Below are positions 34,210 through 42,840 of a stretch of DNA of 64,000 nucleotides, one piece after another; the stretch's first letter is position 1, and every line of letters begins with the position of its first letter. The position numbers and the translations under genes were made by a program. The DNA comes from AC-51 sp963749895 (lineage in GTDB: Bacteria > Actinomycetota > UBA4738 > HRBIN12). The stretch covers positions 620,001 to 684,000 of the forward strand of contig CAVVOG010000003.1 of NCBI GenBank assembly GCA_963749895.1, in the 5' to 3' direction. Below the pieces are notes generated by a model. The model saw only the letters and a program-made list of their open reading frames with translations, searched no databases and was not told the DNA's origin.

Positions 34210-35090
34210 AGCTCGGGTTCGCCGTTCCCACGTTCGCAGGCACGATCGATGTCCCGCTGGGGGCGGCGGCCGAGGCGGAGCGCGTCGGGGCCGACGCCGT
34301 GTTCGCCGTCGACCACCAGTTCCCGCCTGGACGGCCGGATCGCCCGTCGTTCGAGGCCTTCTCGCTGCTCGCGGCGGTGGCCGCGTCGAGCACGGACCTC
34401 CGGGTGGGCCCGCTGGTCGCTCGGGTCGGCATGCGGCCGACCGGACTCCTCGCGAAGCAGGCGTCCTCCCTCCACGGTCTCGTCGCCGGGGGCGCGATCT
34501 GGGTCTGGGGATGGGCGATGCCCTCGTGCGCGCCGAGCACGACGCGTTCGGCCTCCCGTTCCCCGGTGCCGCGGACCGAGCCGCCCTCGTCGGGTCGACC
34601 GCGCTCGCGTTGCGGTCGTTGTTCGCCGGTCGGCCGTGGCCGGGGGACGACCGGGTGCCGGCGATCGCGGGGCCTCTCGCGCCGGCCGGCGGCCCCCCGG
34701 TGTGGGTCGGCGGGACGAGCGATCGCATCGTCGACGTGGCGGCCGCGACCGCCGACGGATGGAACGGGTGGGGTCTCGATGCCGACGCGTTCGTCGACCG
34801 GGTCCACCGACTTCAGCGGTCGGCACGCGCCGCCGGCCGGAACCCGAGTGAGGTCGTGCCGACGTGGGGCGGGATCGTCCTGGTCGGACGCGACGCTGCA
34901 GAGCTCGAGCTGCTTGGAGGGCGATCGTTCCGCCCGTGGGGTGGCGTGGGACCCATGGCGCGGGACCGTCGACGACCTCCGGGTGTTCGCGACCCGCCTG
35001 GCGAGCGCCGGGGCCGCATGGTTCGTCTGCCTGCCCGCGGGGCCTGCCGATCGGACGGAGCTGATCGCCCGTACGCTCCGCGACGCATGA
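34206..35090 (+). pseudogene. LLM-class oxidoreductase with two compensating frameshifts
   Basis: A luciferase-like oxidoreductase (294 residues if repaired). It starts KLGFAVPTFAGTIDVPLGAAAEAERVGAD and reads RVGPLVARVGMRPTGLLAKQASSLHGLVAGG in frame. At 34488-34492 a run of five G would need to be six to continue as GRDLGLGMGDALVRAEHDAFG. The shifted frame then reads WVGGTSDRIVDVAAATADGWNGWG up to about 34912. There a surplus C (34913) returns it to the first frame, ending VDDLRVFATRLASAGAAWFVCLP. Net length is unchanged. It overlaps the glucokinase and cyclo-ligase genes by four bases on each side, so it sits in an operon. Confidence 0.75.
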
Positions 35091-35692
35091 GGTCCCACGA
35101 GCTGAAGCGGGCCAAACGCGCGATCCGTCGAACGGTCCTGTCACGACGCGACGCGATGCCGTCGGGAGATCGCACCCGCGAGGGTGCCCGTGCGATCGAG
35201 CGGTTCCTCGAGGTTCCGTCGGTGACGACCGCCGACACGGTCGTCGCGTTCTGGCCCTTCGGATCGGAGCTCGATACGCGGCCATTGCTGGAGATCCTCG
35301 ACGCACGGGGCGTCCGGATCGCCTTGCCCCGGATCGAGGGGGACGATCTCTCGCTGCGCACGTGGTCGCCGGGCGAGCCGATGACGCCCACGTCCTTCGG
35401 AGCGATGGAGCCGGCCGACGGCGAACGGATCGACCCCCGCCTGGCAGGTGTGGTGTGCACGCCCGGTGTCGCCTTCGACCGATGGGGTGGGAGGATCGGC
35501 TACGGGGGCGGGTTCTACGACCGGCTGTTCGGATCCGGGACCGGCGCGGTCCGCATCGCGCTCGCCTTCGACCTCCAGGTGATCGACGAGCCGCTGCCGC
35601 TGGGGCACTTCGACCAGCGGGTCCACGTGATCGTCACGCCGACGCGGACGATCACCGTGGCCGAACGGGGTCAGGGAGACGAGCCGACTTGA
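35087..35692 (+). CDS. 5-formyltetrahydrofolate cyclo-ligase
   Basis: A 201-residue enzyme converting 5-formyl-THF to 5,10-methenyl-THF with ATP, thereby rescuing folate. The motifs are KRAKRAIRRTVLSRRD at the N-terminus (ATP/basic region), VVAFWPFGSELDTRPLLEIL, and the substrate loop GRIGYGGGFYDRLF near residue 150. It overlaps the LLM gene (ATGA). It is the first clear folate gene of the one-carbon island. Confidence 0.92.
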   Translation: MRSHELKRAKRAIRRTVLSRRDAMPSGDRTREGARAIERFLEVPSVTTADTVVAFWPFGSELDTRPLLEILDARGVRIALPRIEGDDLSLRTWSPGEPMTPTSFGAMEPADGERIDPRLAGVVCTPGVAFDRWGGRIGYGGGFYDRLFGSGTGAVRIALAFDLQVIDEPLPLGHFDQRVHVIVTPTRTITVAERGQGDEPT

Positions 35693-35704
35693 ACCATCGT
35701 TCAA
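35689..35704. promoter_or_regulatory. Palindrome overlapping a predicted promoter of the GcvT-like gene
   Basis: TTGAAC-CATC-GTTCAA is a perfect 6-bp inverted repeat with a 4-base spacer. The left arm, TTGAAC, could be a -35 box; TACAAC at 35713-35718 follows 18 bases later. A regulator bound here would block the promoter. No matching regulator gene is adjacent. Confidence 0.5.
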
Positions 35705-35780
35705 CCGTGGGGTACAACGGGCTTCGGCACACGGACGAGACGCGCCCCGAGGGGCGGCGGTCGGAAGGAGGAACCTCACG

Positions 35781-36884
35781 ATGGGCGAGGAAGTGATGGA
35801 GAACCGCTCTCCGCTGCATGCGTGGCACGTGGCGCAGGGGGGCGAGTTCCTGTGGGAGGACGACTGGCCCTGGATGATGGACGAGGGGCGGGCCGCCCTG
35901 GAGGAGTACGAGGCGGTCCGGACCGCCACGGGGATCTGGGACCTGCACTCCACGGCGAAGTACGAGGTGACGGGGCCCGACGCGGCGCGGCTGATCCAGC
36001 GCCGGTTCACGAACAGCCTCGCCGGGATGACCGACGGCTCCGTGCGCTACGGCGCCCTCGTGAACGCCGACGGGACGATGATCGACGACGGCAACGTCTA
36101 CCGGCTCGCCGAGGACCGGTTCTGGCTGTTCATCAACACCCCCGGGATCGAGGACTGGTTCCTCGAGACGGCGGATGGGCTCGACGCATCGATCTCCCAC
36201 GTCACCCGGGATCGGTGGTTGGTGGCCGTCCAGGGGCCGGGGTCCATGGAGCTGTTGCAGGGGTTGACCGATCGTGACCTCGGGGAGCTCCGGTACTTCC
36301 GCTTCTGGCCCGAGCCGACCACCGTGGCCGGCGCCGAGGCCCACGTGCTCCGCACGGGTTTCTCGGGCGAGAAGGGCTACGAGGTCGTCACCGACCCGTC
36401 GAACGCCGAGGGCATCTGGAACGCGCTGCTCGGCGCGGGTGCGGTCCCGTTCGGACTGAACGCGATCGACCTCGCGCGGACCGAGGTCGGCCTGATCATC
36501 ATCGCGGTCGACTACAACCCGGGCGAGATCAGCCCGTGGGACCTGTCGATGGACCGGTTCATCAAGACCGACACCGAGTGCGTGGCGGCGGCGGCCCTGG
36601 CCGCGCGGGGGGCGAACCCACCGAAGCGCTTCAAGACCCTCTCGCTCGAGGGCGACGCGGCGCCCGACTATGGGGCCGTCGTGACGAAGGATGGGCGCGA
36701 GGTGGGCATCGTCACGTCGCCCGCGGTGAGCCCGCGGGTCGGCGCGATCGGGCTCGCGATCCTCGATGCCGATGTCGCCGGGGACGGCACCGTGGTCGAC
36801 GTCGCGATTGGCGACGGGACCGCGAGCGGCACGGTGGGACCGCTGGGGATCCTCGATCCCGCGAAGGAGCGCCCGCGCGCGTAG
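35781..36884 (+). CDS. GcvT-family aminomethyltransferase-like protein
   Basis: A 367-residue folate-binding protein of the glycine-cleavage T-protein family. It contains TGIWDLHSTAKYEVTGPDAARLIQRRFTN, ALVNADGTMIDDGNVYRL, FSGEKGYEVVTD and LNAIDLARTEVGLI. The last 90 residues form the GCV_T barrel (VTSPAVSPRVGAIGLAIL). GGAAGGAGG lies upstream of the ATG. No gcvH or gcvP is nearby, so it may demethylate another substrate (as do dimethylglycine or DMSP demethylases) rather than serve glycine cleavage. The substrate is unknown. An operator-like palindrome lies upstream. Confidence 0.82.
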   Translation: MGEEVMENRSPLHAWHVAQGGEFLWEDDWPWMMDEGRAALEEYEAVRTATGIWDLHSTAKYEVTGPDAARLIQRRFTNSLAGMTDGSVRYGALVNADGTMIDDGNVYRLAEDRFWLFINTPGIEDWFLETADGLDASISHVTRDRWLVAVQGPGSMELLQGLTDRDLGELRYFRFWPEPTTVAGAEAHVLRTGFSGEKGYEVVTDPSNAEGIWNALLGAGAVPFGLNAIDLARTEVGLIIIAVDYNPGEISPWDLSMDRFIKTDTECVAAAALAARGANPPKRFKTLSLEGDAAPDYGAVVTKDGREVGIVTSPAVSPRVGAIGLAILDADVAGDGTVVDVAIGDGTASGTVGPLGILDPAKERPRA

Positions 36885-36908
36885 ATCCGGCGGCCCCCAT
36901 CACGGGCG

Positions 36909-36914
36909 TATGCT
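36909..36914 (+). promoter_or_regulatory. Predicted -10 box of a leaderless promoter (glutamate formiminotransferase)
   Basis: TATGCT lies 6 bases before the GTG at 36921, with no Shine-Dalgarno sequence. This favours GTG 36921 over the adjacent ATG 36924. Confidence 0.55.
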
Positions 36915-36920
36915 CCGCCC

Positions 36921-37829
36921 GTGATGGGGGAGCCGCTGTTCGGCGTCGTGCCGAACTTCAGCGAGGGTCGTCGGTCCGACGTGGTCGATGCGATCGTCGC
37001 CGCCCTGGCGGTCCCCGGGGCCCGTGTCGTGTACGCGGAGGCCGATCCCGCACATCATCGGCTCGATACGACCGTCCTCGGCCCCCGCGGCGCCGTCTGG
37101 GCGTCGGCGATGGCCGGCGCGAGGGTCGCGGTCGGACTGATCGACCTCACGACGCATCGCGGGGGCCATCCGCGGATGGGCGCGGTCGACGTGATCCCGT
37201 TCATGCCCGTTCGGGGCGTCACGATGGACGACTGCGTGGGGCTGGCCCGGGCGTTCGGGGCGGAGCTGGCCCGGGAGCTGGACCTGCCCGTCTATCTCTA
37301 CGAGCGAGCCGCCCTCACCGAGGAGCGTCGGTCGCTCGCGGACGTGCGCCGCGGGCAGTTCGAAGGTCTGCGTGAGGACGTCGCGCAGGGTCGCCGGCTC
37401 CCCGACTTCGGCCCGCACGCGCTGGGTCCGGCCGGTGCCACCGCCGTGGGCGCGCGGCCGCCGCTGGTCGCGTTCAACTGCTACCTGGACGGGACCGACG
37501 AGGATGCCGCGCGGGCGATCGCAGGGGAGGTCCGTGAGTCCGGAGGAGGACCACCGGCGGTCCGCGCGATCGGGTTCGTCGTGCCCGAGCGGGGCTGCGT
37601 GACGGTGTCGATGAACCTCGTCGACCACGAGGTGACCGGGATCGGGACGGCGTTCGACGCAGTGGCGGCTGCGGCCGCCCGACGCGGGCTGATGGTCGCG
37701 TCGTCGGAGATCGTCGGGCTCGCGCCCGAGGCAGCGGTACGTCCCGACGACGTCGACCGCGTGCGGCTCGAGGGGTTCGATCCCGCGCAGCAGGTCCTGG
37801 AGCGGTTGGTAGGGGAGGACGGATCATGA
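36921..37829 (+). CDS. ftcD: Glutamate formimidoyltransferase
   Basis: A 302-residue enzyme moving the formimino group from formiminoglutamate to THF. The family blocks are GVVPNFSEGRRSDVVDAIV, THRGGHPRMGAVDVIPFMPV (with the conserved His residues), and GARPPLVAFNCYLDGTDEDAARAIA. Histidine degradation normally supplies its substrate. It corresponds to the N-terminal half of animal FTCD, and the C-terminal half is the next gene, overlapping by four bases. Confidence 0.92.
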   Translation: MMGEPLFGVVPNFSEGRRSDVVDAIVAALAVPGARVVYAEADPAHHRLDTTVLGPRGAVWASAMAGARVAVGLIDLTTHRGGHPRMGAVDVIPFMPVRGVTMDDCVGLARAFGAELARELDLPVYLYERAALTEERRSLADVRRGQFEGLREDVAQGRRLPDFGPHALGPAGATAVGARPPLVAFNCYLDGTDEDAARAIAGEVRESGGGPPAVRAIGFVVPERGCVTVSMNLVDHEVTGIGTAFDAVAAAAARRGLMVASSEIVGLAPEAAVRPDDVDRVRLEGFDPAQQVLERLVGEDGS

Positions 37830-38473
37830 GCGAGGTTCCGGTGACGGGCCAGCGAACGCTGGCCGAGTGGCTGGGCGAGCTGGCGTCGGAGAACCCGACG
37901 CCAGGCGGAGGAGCCGTCGCGGCGATCTCGGCGGCGACCGGCGCCGCGCTCGTGGAGATGGTCGGGCGTCTCACGATGCGCAAGGCGGGGTTCGAAGCGG
38001 TCGCGCCCAGGATGGAGGAGATCGTCGGCGAGGCCGACCGGGAGCGCTCCGAGCTGCTCGGCCTGGCCGACCGCGACGCCGAGGCGTTCGACGAGGTGAT
38101 GGCCGCGTACCGGATGCCCCGCGAGACCGACGTGGAGCGTACCGACCGGCTCCGTGCCCTGCAGGCCGCCCTCGAGCACGCCGCCGAGGTGCCGCTCACG
38201 GTAGCCCGCAGGGCCGTGTACCTGATGGGGCTGGCTGAGGAGGCGATCGCGAACGGCAACCCGAACGCGGCATCCGACGGTCTCAGCGCGGCTGCCGTGC
38301 TCCACGCCGCGACCCTGTCGGCCCTGGCGAACGTGCAGATCAACGCGTTCGCGTTCGTCGACGAGGCTCGTCGGACCGAGCTGATGGACGACTGCCGGCG
38401 TCTGCGTGACCGCGCCGACCAGGTCCTGGCCGACGCCGACGAGGCGTTCGCGGTGCGCACGAGCGGGGGGTAG
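37826..38473 (+). CDS. fchA: Formimidoyl-THF cyclodeaminase
   Basis: A 215-residue all-helical cyclodeaminase that turns formimino-THF into methenyl-THF and ammonia. It has the typical SENPTPGGGAVAAISAATGAALVEMVGRLT near residue 17, and AIANGNPNAASDGLSAAAVLHAATLSALANVQINA. It is the partner of the previous gene. Some acetogen pathways use FchA as methenyl-THF cyclohydrolase, which makes its place next to fhs and formate dehydrogenase notable. Confidence 0.9.
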   Translation: MSEVPVTGQRTLAEWLGELASENPTPGGGAVAAISAATGAALVEMVGRLTMRKAGFEAVAPRMEEIVGEADRERSELLGLADRDAEAFDEVMAAYRMPRETDVERTDRLRALQAALEHAAEVPLTVARRAVYLMGLAEEAIANGNPNAASDGLSAAAVLHAATLSALANVQINAFAFVDEARRTELMDDCRRLRDRADQVLADADEAFAVRTSGG

Positions 38474-38481
38474 CCCGAGCG

Positions 38482-38901
38482 ATGCGGCTCGACGCGATCG
38501 TGGTGGACTGCCACCACGCGGCGTCCCTCGCGCGTTTCTGGGCGGCGGCGCTCGGCTGGTCCGTGGCACCTTACGACCCTGCCGAGCTCGCCCGCCTCGC
38601 GACCAAGGGGATCGACGACCCCGAGGACGATCCTACGGTGATGGTGGATCCACCCGTCGACGGCGACGCCGATCTCCCGGTCCTGTTCTTCGTCGAGGTG
38701 CCTGAGGCGAAGGTCGTGAAGAACCGGCTCCATCTGGACCTGCGCGCCGAGGACGACCTCGAGGCCGAGGTGCGACGTCTCGAGGAGCTCGGTGCCCGGA
38801 TCCGCAACTGGGAGGAGACCGACGGCGGACCGTGGTGCGTGATGCTCGACCCCGAGGGCAACGAGTTCTGCGTGATGCCGCCCGACGACGAGGTGGCCTA
38901 G
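38482..38901 (+). CDS. VOC superfamily (glyoxalase-like) protein
   Basis: A 139-residue protein with paired beta-alpha-beta modules: DAIVVDCHHAASLARFWAAALGWS, then KNRLHLDLRAEDDLEAEVRRLEELGARI and WCVMLDPEGNEFCVMPP. This is the glyoxalase-like VOC type, with His and Glu in metal-ligand positions. Function unknown. Its stop overlaps the convergent DNA-repair gene by four bases (CTAG). Confidence 0.78.
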   Translation: MRLDAIVVDCHHAASLARFWAAALGWSVAPYDPAELARLATKGIDDPEDDPTVMVDPPVDGDADLPVLFFVEVPEAKVVKNRLHLDLRAEDDLEAEVRRLEELGARIRNWEETDGGPWCVMLDPEGNEFCVMPPDDEVA

Positions 38902-39623
38902 GGGCGGGGAGCGCGTGTGGCCGTCCCCGTCGGCGGCCGCGGTCTCGGTCTCTTGATCTTGACCCGCGGGTCCCGGAGCGCCTCGGCGGCATCCCAGACC
39001 TTGCAGTGCGTCTGGTCCCCATGGAACACGTCGATCTTCCCGTAGCGTTCGGCGGTGGCGAGCGCGAGGGCGGCCAGCTCCGGATGGGCCTTGCCGATCG
39101 TGATCGGGACCATGTTCATCATCTCGCGGGCCCAGTTCGGACTGGTATGGATCGTCGCACCGATCGTCTCGAGGCAGCCGGCGAGCTCCTCCGGCGTGAA
39201 GGGGGAGTCCGGGGCGGCCGCGAAGTCGTTCAGCAGCGCGTAGCCCGTCCGCCGCACGAACTCCTTGCGGCTCTTCGCCCATCGGCGGGCGAGCTTCGGC
39301 GAGAACCGCGCCGGGTACACGAGCGCCGCGAACATGTCGGCGAGCACCGGGTAGTCGACCTCGGTGACCATCCGCGTGCCATCGGCCTCGGCGAGCGCGA
39401 GCGGGTCCATCACTTTCGTCGCGAGGAAGCGGGCGTCGAGGATCCCGGTCGCCCACAGCGCCTCGCCGAGCGCGTGGTCACGGCCGGCGCGCTTCGCGAT
39501 CGCCTCGAGGTCGGCGAACCGCACGCCGATCGTGTCGACCGCCGTCTGACGACGCCGGTAGATCTCGGCGATCCTCGGGTCGCTCGCCGCGCGCAGCGCG
39601 CGCATCGCTTCGGCCGCCCGCAT
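38898..39623 (-). CDS. DNA alkylation repair protein (AlkD-like)
   Basis: A 241-residue helical-repeat protein resembling the AlkC/AlkD family of DNA glycosylases. The text includes YVRRTGY-like repeats: VRFADLEAIAKR, HALGEALWATGILDARFLATKVMDP, WAKSRKEFVRRTGYALLNDFA. These remove alkylated bases. The basic tail KIKRPRPRPP is unusual. TACGAT lies 6 bases before the ATG (leaderless pattern). Confidence 0.7.
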   Translation of the reverse strand: MRAAEAMRALRAASDPRIAEIYRRRQTAVDTIGVRFADLEAIAKRAGRDHALGEALWATGILDARFLATKVMDPLALAEADGTRMVTEVDYPVLADMFAALVYPARFSPKLARRWAKSRKEFVRRTGYALLNDFAAAPDSPFTPEELAGCLETIGATIHTSPNWAREMMNMVPITIGKAHPELAALALATAERYGKIDVFHGDQTHCKVWDAAEALRDPRVKIKRPRPRPPTGTATRAPRP

Positions 39624-39629
39624 CGGGCG

Positions 39630-39635
39630 ATCGTA
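39630..39635 (-). promoter_or_regulatory. Predicted -10 box of a leaderless promoter (AlkD-like)
   Basis: On the minus strand TACGAT lies 6 bases before the ATG at 39623, with no Shine-Dalgarno sequence. It is 11 bases from the fhs stop codon. Confidence 0.45.
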
Positions 39636-39645
39636 CGACGACGGC

Positions 39646-41316
39646 TCAGAAGAGGCCGATCGTGCGCCCGTCCGCGTCGATGTCGACCCCGGTGAAGTTC
39701 GGCACCCTGCCGAGGCCCGGCATCCGCTGCATGTCGCCGCACAGGGCGACGACGAAGCCGGCGCCCGCGCTCGGAACGACGCCGCGCACGGGCAGGCGGT
39801 ATCCCGTGGGCCGGTTCACCGCCAAGGGGTCGTGGCTGAGGGACAGGTGGGTCTTCGCCATGCACACGGGCGCGTCGCCGAAGCCGAGATCGGTCAGGCG
39901 AGCGATGTCCTTGTCGGCCTGCGGCAGGTAGTCCACGCCGTCGGCCCCGTAGAGCTTCGTCGCGATCGCCTCGATCTGGCCCTTGAGCGGCGTCCCCTCG
40001 GGGGTGAGCAGATGGAACGAGTTGGGCTTCTCGCACGCCTCCACGACGGCCTCGGCGAGCTCGATCGCACCGTCACCGCCCTGGGCGAACCCGCGGTTCA
40101 CCACGACGGTCTCGGCACCGGCCTCCAGGGCCAACTCCCGCATCAGCTCGACCTCGGCCTCGGTGTCGCTCGGGAAGTTGTTGACCGACACGACGCACGG
40201 CAGCCCGTACTCGCGGACGATCCCGACGTGGGCGGCGAGGTTGTCGACCCCGCGTCGCAGGGCGTCGAGGTCCTCGTTCACCAGGTCCTCGAACCGCATC
40301 CCGCCGTGGGACTTCGTCGCCCGGACCGTCGTGACCAACACGCCGGCGCTCGGGGTGAAGCCGCCGAGGCGGCACACGATGTCGCAGAACTTCTGGAACC
40401 CGAGGTCGCTCGCGAACCCGGCCTCGGTGACCACGTAGTCGCCCAGCTTGAGGGCGACCCGGTCCTCGATGATCGAGTTGTTCGCGTGGGCGATGTTCCC
40501 GAACGGCCCCGCATGGATCAGGGTCGGCTGGCCTTCGAGCGTCTGCACGAGGTTGGGTTCGATCGCGTCGCGCATCACGACCGTCATGGCCCCGGCGACC
40601 CTGAGCTCCTCGGCGGTCACCGGCGCGCCGTCGTACGTCGATGCCACGATGATCCGCCCGAGGCGGGCCCGCAGGTCGTGGATGTCGTGTGCGAGCGCGA
40701 GGATCGCCATGATCTCCGAGGCTGCGGTGATCACGAACGCGTTCTCGCGTGGGACCCCGTGGAGCTTCCCGCCGAGGCCGATCACGCTGTTCCGGAGCGA
40801 CCGGTCGTTCACGTCGAGGCTCCGGGGCCAGGTGATCGTCTGCGGGTCGATCCCGAGCGGGTTCCCGTGGAAGATCGAGGCGTCGAGCGCAGCGGACAGC
40901 AGGTTGTGCGCCGCCGTCACCGCGTGGAAGTCGCCGTTGAAGTGGAGGTTGATGTCCTCCATCGGCAGCAGCTGCGCGTAGCCGCCTCCCGTGCCGCCTC
41001 CTTTGATCCCGAACACCGGGCCCATCGACGGCTCCCGCAGGGCGAGGACCACGTCCTTGCCGAGCCTCCCGAGCCCCTGGGTGAGCGAGATCGACGTCGT
41101 CGTCTTGCCCTCGCCCGCCTTCGTCGGCGTGATCGCCGTCGTGATCACGAGCTTGCCGTCGGGCCGGTCCTTCAGCCGGTCGAGGATCGACAGGGAGATC
41201 TTCGCCCGCGTCGAGCCGTAGGGCTTGAGCTCCTCGGGGAGGATCCCGGCATCGGCTGCCACATCGGTGATCGGACGTGGGATGGCTTCCTGGGCGATCT
41301 CGAGGGCGGACTTCAT
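39646..41316 (-). CDS. fhs: Formate--tetrahydrofolate ligase (Fhs)
   Basis: A 556-residue synthetase that makes 10-formyl-THF from formate, THF and ATP. The ATP site is TPTKAGEGKTTTSISLTQGLGRLGK near residue 66. Further hallmarks are EPSMGPVFGIKGGGTGGGYAQ, GDFHAVTAAHNLL and FAQGGDGAIELAEAV. The length is exactly the family norm. It faces away from fdhD, and the formate dehydrogenase operon follows. Together they can move carbon between CO2, formate and folate. A weak AAGG lies 11 bases before the ATG. Confidence 0.96.
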   Translation of the reverse strand: MKSALEIAQEAIPRPITDVAADAGILPEELKPYGSTRAKISLSILDRLKDRPDGKLVITTAITPTKAGEGKTTTSISLTQGLGRLGKDVVLALREPSMGPVFGIKGGGTGGGYAQLLPMEDINLHFNGDFHAVTAAHNLLSAALDASIFHGNPLGIDPQTITWPRSLDVNDRSLRNSVIGLGGKLHGVPRENAFVITAASEIMAILALAHDIHDLRARLGRIIVASTYDGAPVTAEELRVAGAMTVVMRDAIEPNLVQTLEGQPTLIHAGPFGNIAHANNSIIEDRVALKLGDYVVTEAGFASDLGFQKFCDIVCRLGGFTPSAGVLVTTVRATKSHGGMRFEDLVNEDLDALRRGVDNLAAHVGIVREYGLPCVVSVNNFPSDTEAEVELMRELALEAGAETVVVNRGFAQGGDGAIELAEAVVEACEKPNSFHLLTPEGTPLKGQIEAIATKLYGADGVDYLPQADKDIARLTDLGFGDAPVCMAKTHLSLSHDPLAVNRPTGYRLPVRGVVPSAGAGFVVALCGDMQRMPGLGRVPNFTGVDIDADGRTIGLF

Positions 41317-41425
41317 CGTCGTTCAGGCCTTTCGGTCGATGGTCCCGGGCGAGGGTTGCCGACGGCGGTGCCCGCCGGTCAGTGACCTCGGGCCGACGAT
41401 ACCGTTCCCGTGGCAAGGCATCCAA

Positions 41426-41442
41426 ACGGGCGAGAGGCCCGT
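41426..41442. repeat. Hairpin between divergent fhs and fdhD
   Basis: ACGGGC and GCCCGT pair across a 5-base loop in the 188-base divergent region. It may be an operator or simply a GC-rich fold. Confidence 0.3.
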
Positions 41443-41492
41443 CCTGACCCGCGGTCGTCGGAGGACCGGGTGACCGTCGCGACCTCAGGACC

Positions 41493-41498
41493 GATACT
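41493..41498 (+). promoter_or_regulatory. Possible -10 box of a leaderless promoter (fdhD)
   Basis: GATACT lies 6 bases before the ATG at 41505. The position fits the other leaderless genes, although the first base is G instead of T. Confidence 0.4.
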
Positions 41499-41504
41499 GG
41501 TGGC

Positions 41505-42341
41505 ATGGCGATCAGCGAACCGCTCCGACACAACCTCACCCACGCGCGGCTCGTCGCCTACCACGGCGACGTGCGGAGCGAGCGTGGGGACTCGGTCGTC
41601 ACCGAGGAGCCGATGGAGATACGGGTCCAGGGACCCGGCCAGGAACAGATCCGCGTGGCGGTCACGATGCGCACGCCGGGCGGCGACTTCGAGCTGGCGG
41701 CCGGCTTCCTGTTCACCGAGGGCCTGATCGCGCCCGGCGACGTCCGCCGGGTCGCCTACTGCGACAACCTCCCGGGGGAGGACCAGCACTACAACGTCGT
41801 GAGCGTCACGCTCGGTCACCCGTTCGAGGCCGCCGGCCTCTCGAGGAACTTCTTCGCGTCGTCGTCGTGCGGGATCTGCGGGAAGGCGGCGCTGGAGGAC
41901 GTCGAGGTTCGCTGTGACGTCGTCCCCCCAGGGCCCGAGGTCGCCGTGTCGATGCTGCTCGGGCTCCCTGAGCGGCTGCGGGAGGCCCAGAAGGTGTTCG
42001 AGCGCACCGGAGGGCTCCACGCGGCGGGGCTGTTCACCGCTGACGGCGACCTCGTGAGCCTCCGCGAGGACGTCGGTCGCCACAACGCCGTCGACAAGGT
42101 GATCGGGGAGCAGGTGTTGCTCGGTACCGTCCCATTGTCCGAGCGGATCCTCCAGGTCAGCGGAAGGCTCTCGTTCGAGATCGTCCAGAAGGCGGCGGTC
42201 GCCGGCATCCCGGTCGTGAGCGCCGTGAGCGCACCGTCGTCGTTGGCGGTGGACGCCGCGGAGCGGCTGGGGATCACGCTCGTGGGGTTCGTGCGCGACG
42301 GCCGATGCAACGTGTACGCGCATCCCGAACGGGTCCGCTGA
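41505..42341 (+). CDS. fdhD: Formate dehydrogenase accessory sulfurtransferase FdhD
   Basis: A 278-residue protein that hands sulfur from a desulfurase to the molybdenum (or tungsten) cofactor of formate dehydrogenase. The sulfur-carrying cysteines are in SSSCGICGKAALEDV, near residue 125. Other family text: VAVTMRTPGGDFELAAGFLFTEGL, AGLFTADGDLVSLREDVGRHNAVDKVIG, and GRLSFEIVQKAAVAGIPVVSAVSAPSSLAVD. It sits 1.6 kb before the fdh operon, split from it by two minus-strand genes. Sequence shows no odd features. Confidence 0.95.
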   Translation: MAISEPLRHNLTHARLVAYHGDVRSERGDSVVTEEPMEIRVQGPGQEQIRVAVTMRTPGGDFELAAGFLFTEGLIAPGDVRRVAYCDNLPGEDQHYNVVSVTLGHPFEAAGLSRNFFASSSCGICGKAALEDVEVRCDVVPPGPEVAVSMLLGLPERLREAQKVFERTGGLHAAGLFTADGDLVSLREDVGRHNAVDKVIGEQVLLGTVPLSERILQVSGRLSFEIVQKAAVAGIPVVSAVSAPSSLAVDAAERLGITLVGFVRDGRCNVYAHPERVR

Positions 42342-42342
42342 G

Positions 42343-42840
42343 TCAGGCGTCGCGCTGCCCGCGAGGGCGGATCTCCCAGTCGTAGATCACCGACGTCCGG
42401 ATCACGACGTCCTGCAGCGATCGGTTCTCCCGGCTCACCGCGCACCACAGCAGCCCGATCGGGAACAGCACGCATGCAACCGACCGCAGCAACGCACCGA
42501 GCAGACGGACACGCTCACCCTCGTAGTTCACGACCCGAAGGCCCAGGAGGTGTTTCCCGTAGGTCCGGCCGGTCGTCGACCACGCGGCGACGAAGTACGT
42601 ACAGAGGATCGCGCTCCCCAGGAGGTACGCGAGCGCGAACGAGGGCGTCGGCATCGCGAAGGCCTCACCGCGCAGGAGCAGGAGGAAGGCGGCCCACGCA
42701 ACGTAGAACACCCCGAGGATCACGATGACGACGGCCACGTCGATCACGTTCGCGGTGACCCGCGTCACGATCCCCGCGCGCCGTCCCTGGAAGCGCCTCG
42801 CCTCAGCGGGGATCGTCTCGATCGGGTGAGCCGGGCTCAC
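42343..42840 (-). CDS. RDD family membrane protein
   Basis: A 165-residue membrane protein with the RDD domain: RAGIVTRVTANVIDVAVVIVILGVFYVAW, SALCTYF-like second helix, and TGRTYGKHLLGLRVVNYEGERVRLLGALLRSV. Three hydrophobic helices. Function unknown. It overlaps the end of the repeat protein (GTGA), so the two are co-expressed. Confidence 0.8.
   Translation of the reverse strand: MSPAHPIETIPAEARRFQGRRAGIVTRVTANVIDVAVVIVILGVFYVAWAAFLLLLRGEAFAMPTPSFALAYLLGSAILCTYFVAAWSTTGRTYGKHLLGLRVVNYEGERVRLLGALLRSVACVLFPIGLLWCAVSRENRSLQDVVIRTSVIYDWEIRPRGQRDA

Noticed and set aside
35693..35780. tRNA or small RNA in the gap before the GcvT-like gene
   Set aside because: The only structure is the short palindrome, and no cloverleaf fits.
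41317..41504. ZTP (pfl) or tetrahydrofolate riboswitch upstream of fhs
   Set aside because: The leader on the minus strand has GC-rich stems, but the conserved ZTP and THF core bases could not be matched.
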